Source: Polyangia bacterium (GTDB lineage: Bacteria > Myxococcota_A > Polyangia > Polyangiales > Polyangiaceae). From it: a DNA stretch of 44,220 nt. The stretch is from the NCBI GenBank assembly GCA_030426145.1, contig JAUHZF010000028.1, positions 1 to 44,220 on the forward strand, read 5' to 3'. The notes beneath the pieces are model-generated. The model saw nothing but the letters and a program-made list of their open reading frames with translations, made no database searches and was not told the origin of the DNA. Shown here piece after piece: positions 9,901 to 17,713 of the stretch (the first letter of the stretch is position 1; every line of letters begins with the position of its first letter). The position numbers were made by a program, and so were the translations under genes.

Positions 9901-11301
9901 AAACCGCGTCGCGTCGGCCGCACTCACCGCGCTCCACTTCAGCGCGTGGAGGTAGGCCCCAAAGTGCCCCGGCGGGTCGAGCCGCCCGTTCGGGTCGAGC
10001 CCCTCCGCCGACGGGTCGATGACCTTCGCCCCCACCTCGAGGTCCCAGAGGATGTCGAGCTCGTCGCCTGGGGCGTCGTCGTCGAGACACACGAGACGAA
10101 GCCGCGCCGAGTCGGTGGGCTCGGTGCCTTCGTGGACTTCCTCGACCATCCACTGGCGATGACGAGCTTGCACGACCTGGCCCGGTAGCGGGAGGCCTTC
10201 GAGGTGAGGCTGAGGCGGCGGCGGTATGGAACGCTCGGGGTCGAGCCCGGCCGCTTCGAGAAGCCGTGCCTGCAGATCATTGCGACTACGGGCATCGGCG
10301 GACAGGCCATGACGGCGACAGATGAGCCGCAGCTCGTCTCGGCCGAGCTCCCGCAGCACCGTCGGCAGCTGGGGCCCGATGAGCTGCGACATCTTCGAGG
10401 CCATCGCAGCCTTGGTCTCCCGGCTGCTGCGGATGCCGATGCCGAACACCCGGCTCAGGTCGAGCAGACGCTCCTGGGTGAGCGCCTCCAGCACGGTGGT
10501 CGTTGTCGGCTGGCCATTCGATTCCCCGCCTGCGCTTTCGAATGTCTCCTGACCTGTCATCGGAACCGAGTACGGTACCCACGCCTGGTCTGGGGGTCCA
10601 CCTACGTTGTTGTCGAACGCTTCTGCGTCGAGGGCGTCGCGGGCACGAGGTTCGTACCTTCCTAAAACCCGCGCGGCCAGTGCGGCCTTGCGACGTCCTC
10701 CCGGGTCGAGTCCGAGCCGGTCGCACATCTGCTGCAGCTCGCTCCGCATGAGCTCCCCGAGCACGTCCGCGAAATCCACACGGCGCCCGTCGGCCAGGGC
10801 GTGGATCGCATCGTCCCGACTCCGCCGGTCGTCCACGTCGAGCTCGAACTCGTCCAGCAGCTCCCGCAGCCGGTCGATGGGCAACACCTCGAGGGCGTTG
10901 CGCTTCACTACGGGGGTCAGAACATGATCCTCCGCTTCGTCCTCGTCATCTTCGGGGTCTGGTGCCGGCTCCCCCGTGAGGATGCGCTCGATGATGCGAG
11001 ATTTCCGTCGCCCACCGTCGTCGAGGCCGAGCTCCCGACACATGGCCTTGAGCTCAGTCCGCTTCAGCTCTTCGAGCACGACCTCGAAGGCAATGCGCCG
11101 CCCGTCCGCGAGCCCGTGGATGAGCTGGTCGCGGACCCGACGGTCCTCCACGTGGATGTACAGGTCCCACGCGAGCTCTCGAAGGCGCTCCGTGGTTAGT
11201 GCCTCTAGCGCGTCGCGCTTCTTGGCCGCTGTGAGTGCGCCCACGGTGGCTAGCTTCGCCGGGCCTTGACAACGTCGCAAGCGAACTGACGACCCGCCCA
11301 A
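6952..11301 (-). CDS. drmD: DISARM class 1 SNF2-type helicase DrmD
   Basis: SNF2/RapA-like ATPase of 1449 residues, the signature gene of class 1 DISARM. Walker A is DDVGLGKTIEAG (Lys 506), Walker B is LDEAH (Asp 610), motif III is LSATPHNGH, and the C-terminal helicase lobe ends with QRNGRID (1006-1012). Ahead of the ATPase are three related repeats of about 82 residues (29-110, 134-214, 270-351). Each ends in a SAP-like helix pair such as LKAMCRELGLDDGGRRK. SAP domains bind DNA, so this is probably a DNA-contacting arm. A coiled-coil-like stretch lies near the C-terminus (residues 1340-1425). The ATG at 11301 is the longest start. A GTG at 11244, beginning just before the first repeat, may be the true one. 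First gene of the DISARM operon. Confidence 0.85.
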   Translation of the reverse strand: MGGSSVRLRRCQGPAKLATVGALTAAKKRDALEALTTERLRELAWDLYIHVEDRRVRDQLIHGLADGRRIAFEVVLEELKRTELKAMCRELGLDDGGRRKSRIIERILTGEPAPDPEDDEDEAEDHVLTPVVKRNALEVLPIDRLRELLDEFELDVDDRRSRDDAIHALADGRRVDFADVLGELMRSELQQMCDRLGLDPGGRRKAALAARVLGRYEPRARDALDAEAFDNNVGGPPDQAWVPYSVPMTGQETFESAGGESNGQPTTTTVLEALTQERLLDLSRVFGIGIRSSRETKAAMASKMSQLIGPQLPTVLRELGRDELRLICRRHGLSADARSRNDLQARLLEAAGLDPERSIPPPPQPHLEGLPLPGQVVQARHRQWMVEEVHEGTEPTDSARLRLVCLDDDAPGDELDILWDLEVGAKVIDPSAEGLDPNGRLDPPGHFGAYLHALKWSAVSAADATRFQAPFRAGIKLMAHQLTPLMKALELPRANLFIADDVGLGKTIEAGLVLQELILRQQAEFVLVACPASIGLQWRDEMQRRFGLRFEVMTQKFVAWRRQERGFGVNPWSTHNRFIISHQLLRRPEYLDPLIAHLGPRARKSLLILDEAHVAAPASRSKYAVDSDTTKTIRDLSRRFDNRLFLSATPHNGHSNSFSALLEILDPVRFTRGVPIAGPEELAPIMVRRLKKDLRKLGVERFPLRLLVQVSVEHDGKAWSSRETSFDAEHKTTEEGAARSLGEGPALELEMAEKLSRYTELCAPKKGQGRLTFIRLQQRLLSSPEAFARTLERHAEAVMERGGPVVKAPRAAADSAQEELNIDADPDVHGVDDDELEAETAFEVAKDSAALPSPSEEAKALLSDLRALAEKARRRPDAKVQALLAWMREHLCPAIGDEDSDASQAWSDRRVIIFTEWGDTKRYLLDLLGHAVSHTDRGEQRILQFHGGMGDDSRDEVQRAFNAPPDEHPCRILVATDAAREGINLQAHCADLFHFDLPWNPSRLEQRNGRIDRTLQQAPEVRCHYFHYTQRTEDRVLETLVRKVETVQQELGSLGAVLLKDIERTLEPGIVEKTDEQLNLIDLNANRDTVDHELESQRKEQAKLEREVSRAGRRLDSSARALQVRPESLRGVVEVGLRMAGADGLVEGEPTREGRRTFSIPELDRSWDRTLDSLRPPRKRTESFWEWRQHTPRPVTFEPIARLSQETEQLHLAHPLVKRILDRFLAQGFSANDLSRVSAVIAPNESVIRVVAYARLSLFGPGAARLHDEIIGIAAPWSGGDDEVSPYKDAPTAQKAIESLESLAALDAKAPNATVQARIAQHAPRLYQSLWSALEAEADARAVEAKNGLAQRARRETDEMRNLLLRQKQAIEKQTAVVAQMDLFSAADTKTDREQQRQLRLDHEHMKSRHAAIEHELETEPAAIAALYDVRMTRLSPVGLAVSWPEAMT

Positions 11302-11715
11302 CTCACGACATGATCATCCCACCACCAGCGGGCAATCGGAGGCCGTCCCCTGCAGGGGACAAGGGCTATCAGCTGCTACCCGCACGTATCTACCATCAGG
11401 GCAGACCCAAGCCACAGGAAGTGATGCTAACACCGGAGACGAGCGAGGCATCTAGCTTCGGCGTAGCCTCATCGTACCCACGCGGTTATTCGATACCACG
11501 ACCTGCCCATTAGGATTGGCCACACACCTTCCCGTAACTCTGGGTAGGACCCATGATGCTCATCGTTCGTGGCCCTCATACCCAAACGAAGGAGCTCCAG
11601 GGAGCAATTGTTGAGTCTCGTATCGTTCCACGGGGCCCTTCTCTTCTCGATCAGAGGGCGGCGTAGTGCGACGGGACGGTGAGCGGATTGCAGGCGGCCA
11701 CTCGGGTCCTGCCCC
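11302..11715. other. Divergent intergenic region between drmD and the sigma-like gene
   Basis: About 414 bp that should hold promoters for the leftward DISARM operon and the rightward sigma-like/phosphoesterase pair. Apart from the palindrome at 11345-11360 I see no convincing gene. The short ORFs here have no recognisable motif. Confidence 0.5.
11345..11360. promoter_or_regulatory. 16-bp perfect palindrome upstream of drmD
   Basis: GTCCCCTGCAGGGGAC is a perfect inverted repeat lying 44 bp upstream of the annotated drmD start and about 100 bp from the GTG alternative. The position fits an operator for the DISARM operon, but no regulator gene is adjacent, and it could equally be a small hairpin. 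Confidence 0.35.
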
Positions 11716-12375
11716 GTGCTACCAAGAGCATCATCGCCGTCGGCCGACCTCGCTCGTGCGTGGCGGGCCGACATTCAGCTCTCGCTTCCGGTACTCGTGC
11801 TTCGCCCTCAGCTCGTACTACCCCATAATGAGGTTGTGGAACCCCGACGGCAGCCCTGGTGGTCGCTCGCCCTGGAGGGCCTCCGCCCAGCGTTCAGCGC
11901 GTACCTTCGACCTCGGTCGAAATACGGAGGGACCTTCGTGGAGGATGTCGTGGGCGACGCCGTCCTAAGCGTGGCTTCCCAGCTGAAGGAGCAGCCAGCC
12001 GACTTCCCGCCAGCATGGTTCTCCCTTCACGGGCCCACCGACGATGCGGACGCAGCCGCGTTCAACAGCTTTGCGTGGACCGTCCTGCGCAGGCGCTTCC
12101 ACGATGAGCTCCGAAGAAGGTACGTGAGGGAGCTTGCGCCCGATGACCCCTCGGGCGCCCACGACCCTGAGCCCGGGTACCTTGCGCGACAAACGTTGAG
12201 GCGGCTCTCGGCGGAGCTCGAGCTGCTGTCGGAGGAAGACCGCTCTCTCGTCATGGACGCGGTGAGCGGCTCGAGAAGTCCAATGTCGAGCGCGGAACGA
12301 GTGAGGTTGATGCGTCTCCGTTCCCAGCTGGTAGCCGCCCTCAAGAATCATCTCACCGAGGTTGCAGATACATGA
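11716..12375 (+). CDS. Sigma-70-family-like protein (ECF-like)
   Basis: A protein of 219 residues resembling an ECF-type sigma factor. Residues 57-137 look like region 2: FVEDVVGDAV corresponds to the usual AEDLVQE helix, and FAWTVLRRRFHDELRRR to the FRAWLYTIARNRAIDELRR helix. Residues 160-212 look like a shortened region 4 (LSEEDRSLV, then SSAERVRLMRLRSQLVAAL). The usual first helix of the region 4 helix-turn-helix is not obvious, so this may be a specialised regulator. The start is uncertain: the first 45 residues look unstructured, and a GTG at 11836 would remove them. The stop overlaps the next start by ATGA, so the two genes are coupled. Confidence 0.6.
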   Translation: MLPRASSPSADLARAWRADIQLSLPVLVLRPQLVLPHNEVVEPRRQPWWSLALEGLRPAFSAYLRPRSKYGGTFVEDVVGDAVLSVASQLKEQPADFPPAWFSLHGPTDDADAAAFNSFAWTVLRRRFHDELRRRYVRELAPDDPSGAHDPEPGYLARQTLRRLSAELELLSEEDRSLVMDAVSGSRSPMSSAERVRLMRLRSQLVAALKNHLTEVADT

Positions 12376-13475
12376 CACCCCTCATTCAACTCATTCACAT
12401 CTCAGACCTCCACATCATCGCGTCGACCTCTGCAGACCCGGCGGCCGGGCGCAGGGCCCTCCACCAGCTATTCGGGCACATCCCCGTGCTGAGCAACGCC
12501 GCCGTCGATTTCTTCATGAGGGGAGTCCAGGGCCACGATACGCAAGCATGGGACGACTTCGTCGAGCTATTCTACGATGAGCCCGAACTGCTGCATCGAT
12601 GGGAGGGAAGAACCCGCCTCATCTGCACCGGCGATCTATCGACGTGGGGCGATGACGCTTCCCTCACGTTGGCCCACGACCAGCTGAACGATCTTGCTAA
12701 GGCACTGAAACTTGGATGGCACACGATCTATGGTAACCATGACGTGTGGCCCGGCGTCGGTAGTGGACCGTGGAGCTGCAACAACACGGCGCTCGGTCAT
12801 CGCCGCACCGCCATGCGTCAGAGCTACTTCGGCAACACCTTTCCGCTCTCGCTCCCCCCTCACGTCAATCTCAACCGAGGAGGGGTCTTATCCTTCCACG
12901 CATTGAATACGATTCAGCACGAGCAGTGGCCCAACACAATCGCGCGCGGGAGGGTTCAAGGAGACTACTACTGGGATGCGCAACGAAGCACTCCGCACCA
13001 GCTGCAACGCATTGGAGGTCACGTCGGTGCCGAAGTACGAGTGTTCCTGACGCATCATCCTGTTTGCGATCCAGCCAAGTTGCCGTTCAAGAAGCTGTCC
13101 AACCGCGCCCAAGTGGCTGGTTCGTTGGCTGCCGCGGCTGGACCCCTCAAGCACTGCGGTTTCATCATCTTGTCGGGCCATACTCACAAGTTGAATCCGC
13201 CCCACGGACAGCTGCCTCAGGCCATCGGCGCAAACAACGCTCAGGCGCCGCTCGTAGAGGACCAGGCTCAACTAACGACGGGAACGCTCTCGCAACGCAG
13301 CTACGCGGGGAAAGGAGGAAACCACCTTTTTCAGCGACTCCGTTTCTTCGAAGACGGTGACCAGCTGGTCTTGGAGAGGCGGGTTTATGAGCGCAGCTCC
13401 GGACTCATGGGGTTCCAACCTGTCGCGACGTCAGCCGGTCAGACGGATGAGGTGCTCACGCTCAACCTATGCTGA
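12372..13475 (+). CDS. Calcineurin-like metallophosphoesterase
   Basis: A protein of 367 residues with the full set of binuclear metal ligands of the calcineurin-like phosphoesterase superfamily: SDLH (D12, H14), TGD (D88), GNHD (121-124), THHP (227-230) and GHTH (269-272). Members cleave phosphomonoesters or diesters including nucleic acids and cyclic nucleotides; the substrate here cannot be read from sequence. There is no signal peptide, so it is cytoplasmic. It overlaps the sigma-like gene by 4 bp and so is probably co-expressed with it. Its end overlaps the convergent gene at 13467 by 9 bp. Placed next to DISARM, it may be an effector or signalling enzyme of a separate conflict system; that is inference. 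Confidence 0.85.
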   Translation: MTPLIQLIHISDLHIIASTSADPAAGRRALHQLFGHIPVLSNAAVDFFMRGVQGHDTQAWDDFVELFYDEPELLHRWEGRTRLICTGDLSTWGDDASLTLAHDQLNDLAKALKLGWHTIYGNHDVWPGVGSGPWSCNNTALGHRRTAMRQSYFGNTFPLSLPPHVNLNRGGVLSFHALNTIQHEQWPNTIARGRVQGDYYWDAQRSTPHQLQRIGGHVGAEVRVFLTHHPVCDPAKLPFKKLSNRAQVAGSLAAAAGPLKHCGFIILSGHTHKLNPPHGQLPQAIGANNAQAPLVEDQAQLTTGTLSQRSYAGKGGNHLFQRLRFFEDGDQLVLERRVYERSSGLMGFQPVATSAGQTDEVLTLNLC

Positions 13476-14069
13476 AGTGAGCACCAAGAGTTCACCGTCG
13501 AGACAGATCGCAAGCCCACCCGGAAGCTCGAAGCAGTGTTCGAGCTCGATGTGATCCCGCAAGCGTGTGCAGAAGATGGACGTTAGTTCTTTCGCGTCGT
13601 CTGGGAGAAGGGCAACCGAGGTCAACAACGACTGCTGTGCCCGCTCGAATCTTGCCTTCCACCGGTCGTCGACGCGCTGCGGATAGAGCGACCCCGGGTA
13701 CAGTGACAGAGCCTGGCGGTCTCCTCTCCTGCGCCAGGCGGCGTGAAGTAGGCTCACCCAGGTCTTCAGCATCTCGTCGGCAGCTGTCCGTGCTTCTCGC
13801 TCGACTAGCTCGCCGTCCACGCGAACACCTGCGGCTAGTTGGGCATCGAGGTCAGCTCTGACCTTCTCCACATTGATGTCGGGATCGTCCTTCGCGAGCT
13901 CTTCCAAGAGGCCATGGGGACCGCCCAGAGCAGCCTTCATGTCGGCCACCTGGATGGTTTCCAAGTACTTATGAACCCTCTCGCGAGTCTCCTCGAGCGG
14001 CCCAAACTCCCGAAGTTCATCAAGAATCGCACGATCGCGTTCCCGCTGTTCTGGCGTAAGCTTGTTCAT
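13467..14069 (-). CDS. Hypothetical protein (200 aa), helical and charged
   Basis: No family recognised. The product is soluble, 200 residues, with no signal peptide or membrane segment. The first half is rich in charged helices (TPEQRERDRAILDELREFG) and the second half is less charged, ending in a beta-like segment (LAICLDGELLVLTSA). The start at the ATG (MNKLTP) is the natural one. It converges on the phosphoesterase with a 9-bp overlap. It follows the large gene at 14362-16551 on the same strand after a 292-bp gap, so co-transcription is possible but not shown. Confidence 0.6.
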   Translation of the reverse strand: MNKLTPEQRERDRAILDELREFGPLEETRERVHKYLETIQVADMKAALGGPHGLLEELAKDDPDINVEKVRADLDAQLAAGVRVDGELVEREARTAADEMLKTWVSLLHAAWRRRGDRQALSLYPGSLYPQRVDDRWKARFERAQQSLLTSVALLPDDAKELTSIFCTRLRDHIELEHCFELPGGLAICLDGELLVLTSA

Positions 14070-14361
14070 CTCGTGGGGGTATTCGGGCGGGCTCCGAGAA
14101 CGTTACAAGAAAGGCAAGTGTTCAGTATTCAAGCACTTCCTTGTCTGTCGGGGTCGCCTCTGAGGGGTGAAGAGTCGCCGGAGGGCCACGAGCGGCGCCG
14201 CCCATGCCCCAGGTGGGCGTGCTTTGCTTGCTTGGCTTGAGCGGCGTGTCGTCGCGCGCTTCAGAACGACATCTACGACTGCCACTGGGTAAACGGAAGC
14301 TACGCGCCGAGGTCCACCTTGAGCCGCTACTGGGGGCGTTGCCCAACCGCGATGAGTAGCC

Positions 14362-16551
14362 TCAGTCATCATCATCTGCGAGCACGCCGACAACCCCGCT
14401 TCGTGAAGCTCCTCGAGCCGTGAGCGCGTTGGGGATCAAGGTGACCTCCATCACAACGCCGCAGCCAACGAGCTCGAAGCCACGTGGAACGCAGCGGTGT
14501 TCCTCATAGCCACGCACGGAGATGCCCGTCGGAAGTGACGCAGTCTGTGGCACCAGGGCCCTTGCTCCACCGTCGGTGGACACTGCGACTCGCAACCGCA
14601 GGGTCCGTGAACAAGTCGCCCCTCGCGGCCACAGTCGCGCACGAATCCACGCCGAGAGTCCGTTGTCGATGTCGACCATCGCTTCTCCGGCTCCGATGAC
14701 GGCCACGTCGCCCTTTCGAAGTGCTCGGCGTAGCGCCAGAAATAGCTGGGCGCCTTGCCTTCTCAGCTCTTCCCACCCAGTGACGATCGACGGGGACCGC
14801 GTCCACATTTGGACGGGTCTACGAGCCGAGATGAACAAGGAAGTCCGCTCGAAGTCCTCCAGCGCAGTGATGGCGAGGGCGGGAGAGTTCTCCACCACTG
14901 TGAGCCAGGTTTCGACGTCCTCGATGGTCCACTGCTGAGGTGGGAAGCGGTACGGGGTCGCGGCCGTCGTCTGCTGGTGGTGTTGGTAGCGGTTCGCCTT
15001 CTCCTCCTCGCTGCGCCACGTGGAGAACCCGAACTCCACCAACTCCTCAGTTGGAGCAAGAAGCACGTCTCGCGTCGCTGGAGGACGCCCGACCAACCAC
15101 TTCTCGTCCACGTCGACCTGGTCGACCACGAGATCGGGGCGTGTGACGTCCAGTCGGTGACCGACATGGTCGTTCGGAGGCGGTTGAACGAGCCTCGCCG
15201 TGATCGGGGGAAGCGTCCCGACGAAGCTCTTCTCGATCGTCTCGAGAATGTCGGTGACGGGGGGCGCTTCTTGCACACTCACCAGTGGTCTCGGCGACCG
15301 CAAGAGGGCGGTCCGCGCATGCTGTTTGAGTAGCCTCTCAAGCCCTTCATGCTCTTCACGGACCAGGTCGGTCAAGAAGGGGTCACGAAGGACATCTTCC
15401 TCCACCCACGTCGAGAGCTCGGCGATGATCTGCTCCAGCGCGTTCGCCCTCGCCACGACCTCATGGACTGCGACAGCGTCATCACCCCCGAGCCCACGCA
15501 GGCTCCGTGCCGGGGCGTTGACGATGTGGATGACGTCGTCCACGCGACGTGTAAGCGGCCCCGTCGGCCGCGTCTGTGCCCGAGTCAGGATCCCCCGGAG
15601 GTCGTCGTCGGAGCACGTCTCGGGTTCTGGAAGGCCTGCGGCGACCAACTTGGACGCCACCTTCTGAAGATGGGCAGCGACTCGTTCCGAGGGCGTTGAA
15701 GCAACCGGGATCGCCAGGGCTTCGCCGAGTCCTGCCCGCTGACCCGCCGCCATGCCGAGGGCCCGCGCCCCGTCCTCGGTGGACAACGCAACCATGAGCT
15801 TCCTCAACTCGATCGGGTTGGATGGCAGCTCGGCGGCTTGTGAATCGAGCTCACCAGTCATCAGGGGGTGAACGACCTCGGGGAGACCACCGAACTGCCC
15901 ACCGGCGATGAAGCGATCAACTGCGCCAGGAGGATCCATGTCCACGCCGGAGTCGCCGAGGGAGATGGCGACCCAGCGTGCGAAGTCCTCGAATCGTCGG
16001 GGCGAGAGGACGAGGGCCTCATCGCCGGCCGCATCACGGACCAGCCCGGCAGCCTTGTCATCGTCCACTCGTGCGATGCGCACCCGCCCCTCCCAGTCGT
16101 CGAAGGTGCGAGGGAGCCGCCGGTATTGCTCCTCGGTGATCACCAGAACTGCCGGAAAGAGCCCATCCGGTCGAAGGAGTACCCCCTCCACAGCCCGGAA
16201 CATCGCATCGAGGTCGCCGGCCTCGCCCCATGGAGTGATGTCCATCACCAGTCGGGGAGGTTGCTCTTCGACGGGTACGGCCGCATCGCGGGCGAGGTGC
16301 TCCAACCTCTTGCGCTCTTTCTGCGGCACCTCGAGCTCATCGAAGAGCAACTTGGCTCGCACCGCCTCCCGGAAAAAGAAGCGGACCCCCTCCGGCTTGT
16401 CGTTCAGCAGGCGGCTCAAGCTCGAACACAAGTGCTGGTGCGAGTACTCCTCACCAGCGCGGCTCCTTGCCCATGCCTCGCCCCAGGCGAGAGCGACGAC
16501 CTTGTGCGGCCGGTCCCCGATGTACTTGGTCAGCTCGGTTCCGATGCTCAT
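14362..16551 (-). CDS. Large hypothetical protein (about 729 aa)
   Basis: No known family recognised. I chose the ATG at 16551 (MSIGTELTKYIGDRPHK) because the open frame upstream to 16773 encodes sequence of unstructured character; ATGs at 16566 and 16578 are also possible. The N-terminal 230 residues look like a compact domain (VALAWGEAWARSRAGEEY; ALVLSPRRFEDFARWVAISL). The middle is helical, around residues 260-450. The C-terminal part has a beta-rich segment ending in an acidic VLADDDD tail. No nucleotide-binding motif, catalytic triad or membrane segment was seen. The codon pattern and persistent third-position GC support a real gene. Confidence 0.6.
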   Translation of the reverse strand: MSIGTELTKYIGDRPHKVVALAWGEAWARSRAGEEYSHQHLCSSLSRLLNDKPEGVRFFFREAVRAKLLFDELEVPQKERKRLEHLARDAAVPVEEQPPRLVMDITPWGEAGDLDAMFRAVEGVLLRPDGLFPAVLVITEEQYRRLPRTFDDWEGRVRIARVDDDKAAGLVRDAAGDEALVLSPRRFEDFARWVAISLGDSGVDMDPPGAVDRFIAGGQFGGLPEVVHPLMTGELDSQAAELPSNPIELRKLMVALSTEDGARALGMAAGQRAGLGEALAIPVASTPSERVAAHLQKVASKLVAAGLPEPETCSDDDLRGILTRAQTRPTGPLTRRVDDVIHIVNAPARSLRGLGGDDAVAVHEVVARANALEQIIAELSTWVEEDVLRDPFLTDLVREEHEGLERLLKQHARTALLRSPRPLVSVQEAPPVTDILETIEKSFVGTLPPITARLVQPPPNDHVGHRLDVTRPDLVVDQVDVDEKWLVGRPPATRDVLLAPTEELVEFGFSTWRSEEEKANRYQHHQQTTAATPYRFPPQQWTIEDVETWLTVVENSPALAITALEDFERTSLFISARRPVQMWTRSPSIVTGWEELRRQGAQLFLALRRALRKGDVAVIGAGEAMVDIDNGLSAWIRARLWPRGATCSRTLRLRVAVSTDGGARALVPQTASLPTGISVRGYEEHRCVPRGFELVGCGVVMEVTLIPNALTARGASRSGVVGVLADDDD

Positions 16552-16960
16552 CTTCGTGGCTTCCATGAGGTTCACCATCGCGCTTGCGGCAACCCTGCGC
16601 ACGCTTGCGCGGTTGCGCTGCAACGAGGACAACGCCGAACCCGTGACCTTGCTTCCGTGAAGCTCCACCCCCCCCGGAGATCCCGACGCCCATCCCTGTT
16701 TGGGGGCCCGATCTCGAGCCTCCAGACAAGTCCGAACCCACGTCGGGATAGCCGAGTAGGCTCCTCTCTTCACAATGATACGCCGGCACCAAGGACGACG
16801 AATGCCGGGCCGCCATGAAGGAGGTCAGCCGACGACGCGCAAGGGCAAACGCGTAGTTGGCAACGGCCCTTTCGGGGCTCGGGAACTCATAGGCCGATCT
16901 ATGACAGTCGCCCCTCCGAGGAAGGACGCTTCGCGTCGCCGTCACTGCGCACCAGGGTGT
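16552..16960. other. Intergenic stretch without recognised gene
   Basis: Upstream region of the large minus-strand gene. It contains only an in-frame N-terminal extension of that gene (to 16773) and short ORFs without motifs. It probably holds the promoter of the 14362-16551 gene. Confidence 0.4.
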
Positions 16961-16965
16961 TGAAG

Positions 16966-17226
16966 CAACACATCATAAGATGGATCGCGGGTGCGTCGAC
17001 TGCCCCGTGGAAGGCGCTCGACCAGAGAATCGGGCCGGATGTCGCTTTCCTCCAGGAGGCTATTCGGCCGCCGTCCTCGCGCCGCCGGATTCTGGGGACA
17101 ACGCCAGTTCCTGTCCACCAGAGCGGCCAGCCCGGGACTGTGGAGATGAGCGAGCTCCTACGGAAGCCCAGGCAGGCCATGGTCGCGGAGTTGCCGGGAG
17201 ACAAAGTCTCGCCGCTTGAGAGCTAG
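16966..17226 (+). pseudogene. Remnant of an endonuclease/exonuclease/phosphatase (EEP) family gene
   Basis: The plus-strand frame around 16966-17080 reads IIRWIAGAS, then PWKALDQRIGPDVAFLQEA. This resembles the N-terminus of EEP proteins, where a WN-containing strand is followed by a W..L......D(V/I)A.LQEA metal-ligand strand. The family's catalytic Asn after Trp is missing and the frame stops after about 90 residues with no GDLN or SDH motifs. It is most simply a decayed fragment. It overlaps the 3' end of the opposite-strand gene at 17158. The match is by eye and short, so confidence is moderate to low. Confidence 0.35.
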
Positions 17227-17586
17227 AAAGCGTTCCCAGGAGTCCCTACCGGCTTTGTCCCCGTGCTCCTCGAACCAGCCGCCGATCGACCCGAAGTACT
17301 GGGACAACAGGCCACGGCTCTTGAGGAAGTCTTTGAACCACTCATGGTGTTGGGCATGGTCCGGAATCTTGAGCTCGACGAAGTCCTCACACGAGGCTTC
17401 GACTTGTTGACGTGCGACTCGGTTGTCCTCCGTACTCAGGCCTTCAGCTGCTGCATCTGCGTCGCGCCGATAGACCACGACGATGTCTAGACCATCCCGG
17501 TGGACGAAGACCGAGTACGGAAAGGCCCGGTAGTCAGCATCCACGCACACCCAGGCAAACAGACGGGCTTCGTCGTACTCCGGCAT
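17158..17586 (-). CDS. Hypothetical protein (142 aa)
   Basis: No family recognised. The start is set at the ATG at 17586 (MPEYDEARLFAWVCVDADY); the longer frame to 17736 adds residues without structure and crosses the palindrome at 17589. The product is soluble, with aromatic- and acid-rich segments (FVHRDGLDIVVVYRRDAD; HHEWFKDFLKSRG). It lies leftward of, and divergent from, the operon that starts at 17714. Confidence 0.55.
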   Translation of the reverse strand: MPEYDEARLFAWVCVDADYRAFPYSVFVHRDGLDIVVVYRRDADAAAEGLSTEDNRVARQQVEASCEDFVELKIPDHAQHHEWFKDFLKSRGLLSQYFGSIGGWFEEHGDKAGRDSWERFLALKRRDFVSRQLRDHGLPGLP

Positions 17587-17588
17587 TA

Positions 17589-17600
17589 GCAAACGTTTGC
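17589..17600. promoter_or_regulatory. 12-bp palindrome between divergent genes
   Basis: GCAAACGTTTGC is a perfect palindrome followed by a further CAAACG. It lies 3 bp upstream of the leftward 142-aa gene and 114 bp upstream of the rightward operon, so a protein bound here could affect both. No regulator is assigned. Confidence 0.3.
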
Positions 17601-17673
17601 AAACGCTAGGCGTGTCACGAGCGCGACTCAATGCCGCGCGCAAATTCGATGCGGTGGCAGGGATAAGAACTGT

Positions 17674-17695
17674 GAGCGCGCACTCTCGCGCGCTC
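17674..17695 (+). promoter_or_regulatory. Stem-loop just before the first ribosome binding site of the operon
   Basis: GAGCGCGC (17674-17681) pairs with GCGCGCTC (17688-17695) around a 6-base loop. The Shine-Dalgarno AAGGAGAA at 17703-17710 follows directly. It could be a terminator of upstream transcription or a 5' UTR hairpin. Confidence 0.4.
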
Positions 17696-17713
17696 GCTAC
17701 CCAAGGAGAAACC

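Noticed and set aside
8026..10188. 720-residue plus-strand open frame opposite drmD
   Set aside because: Lies wholly over SNF2 motifs on the other strand; typical high-GC shadow.
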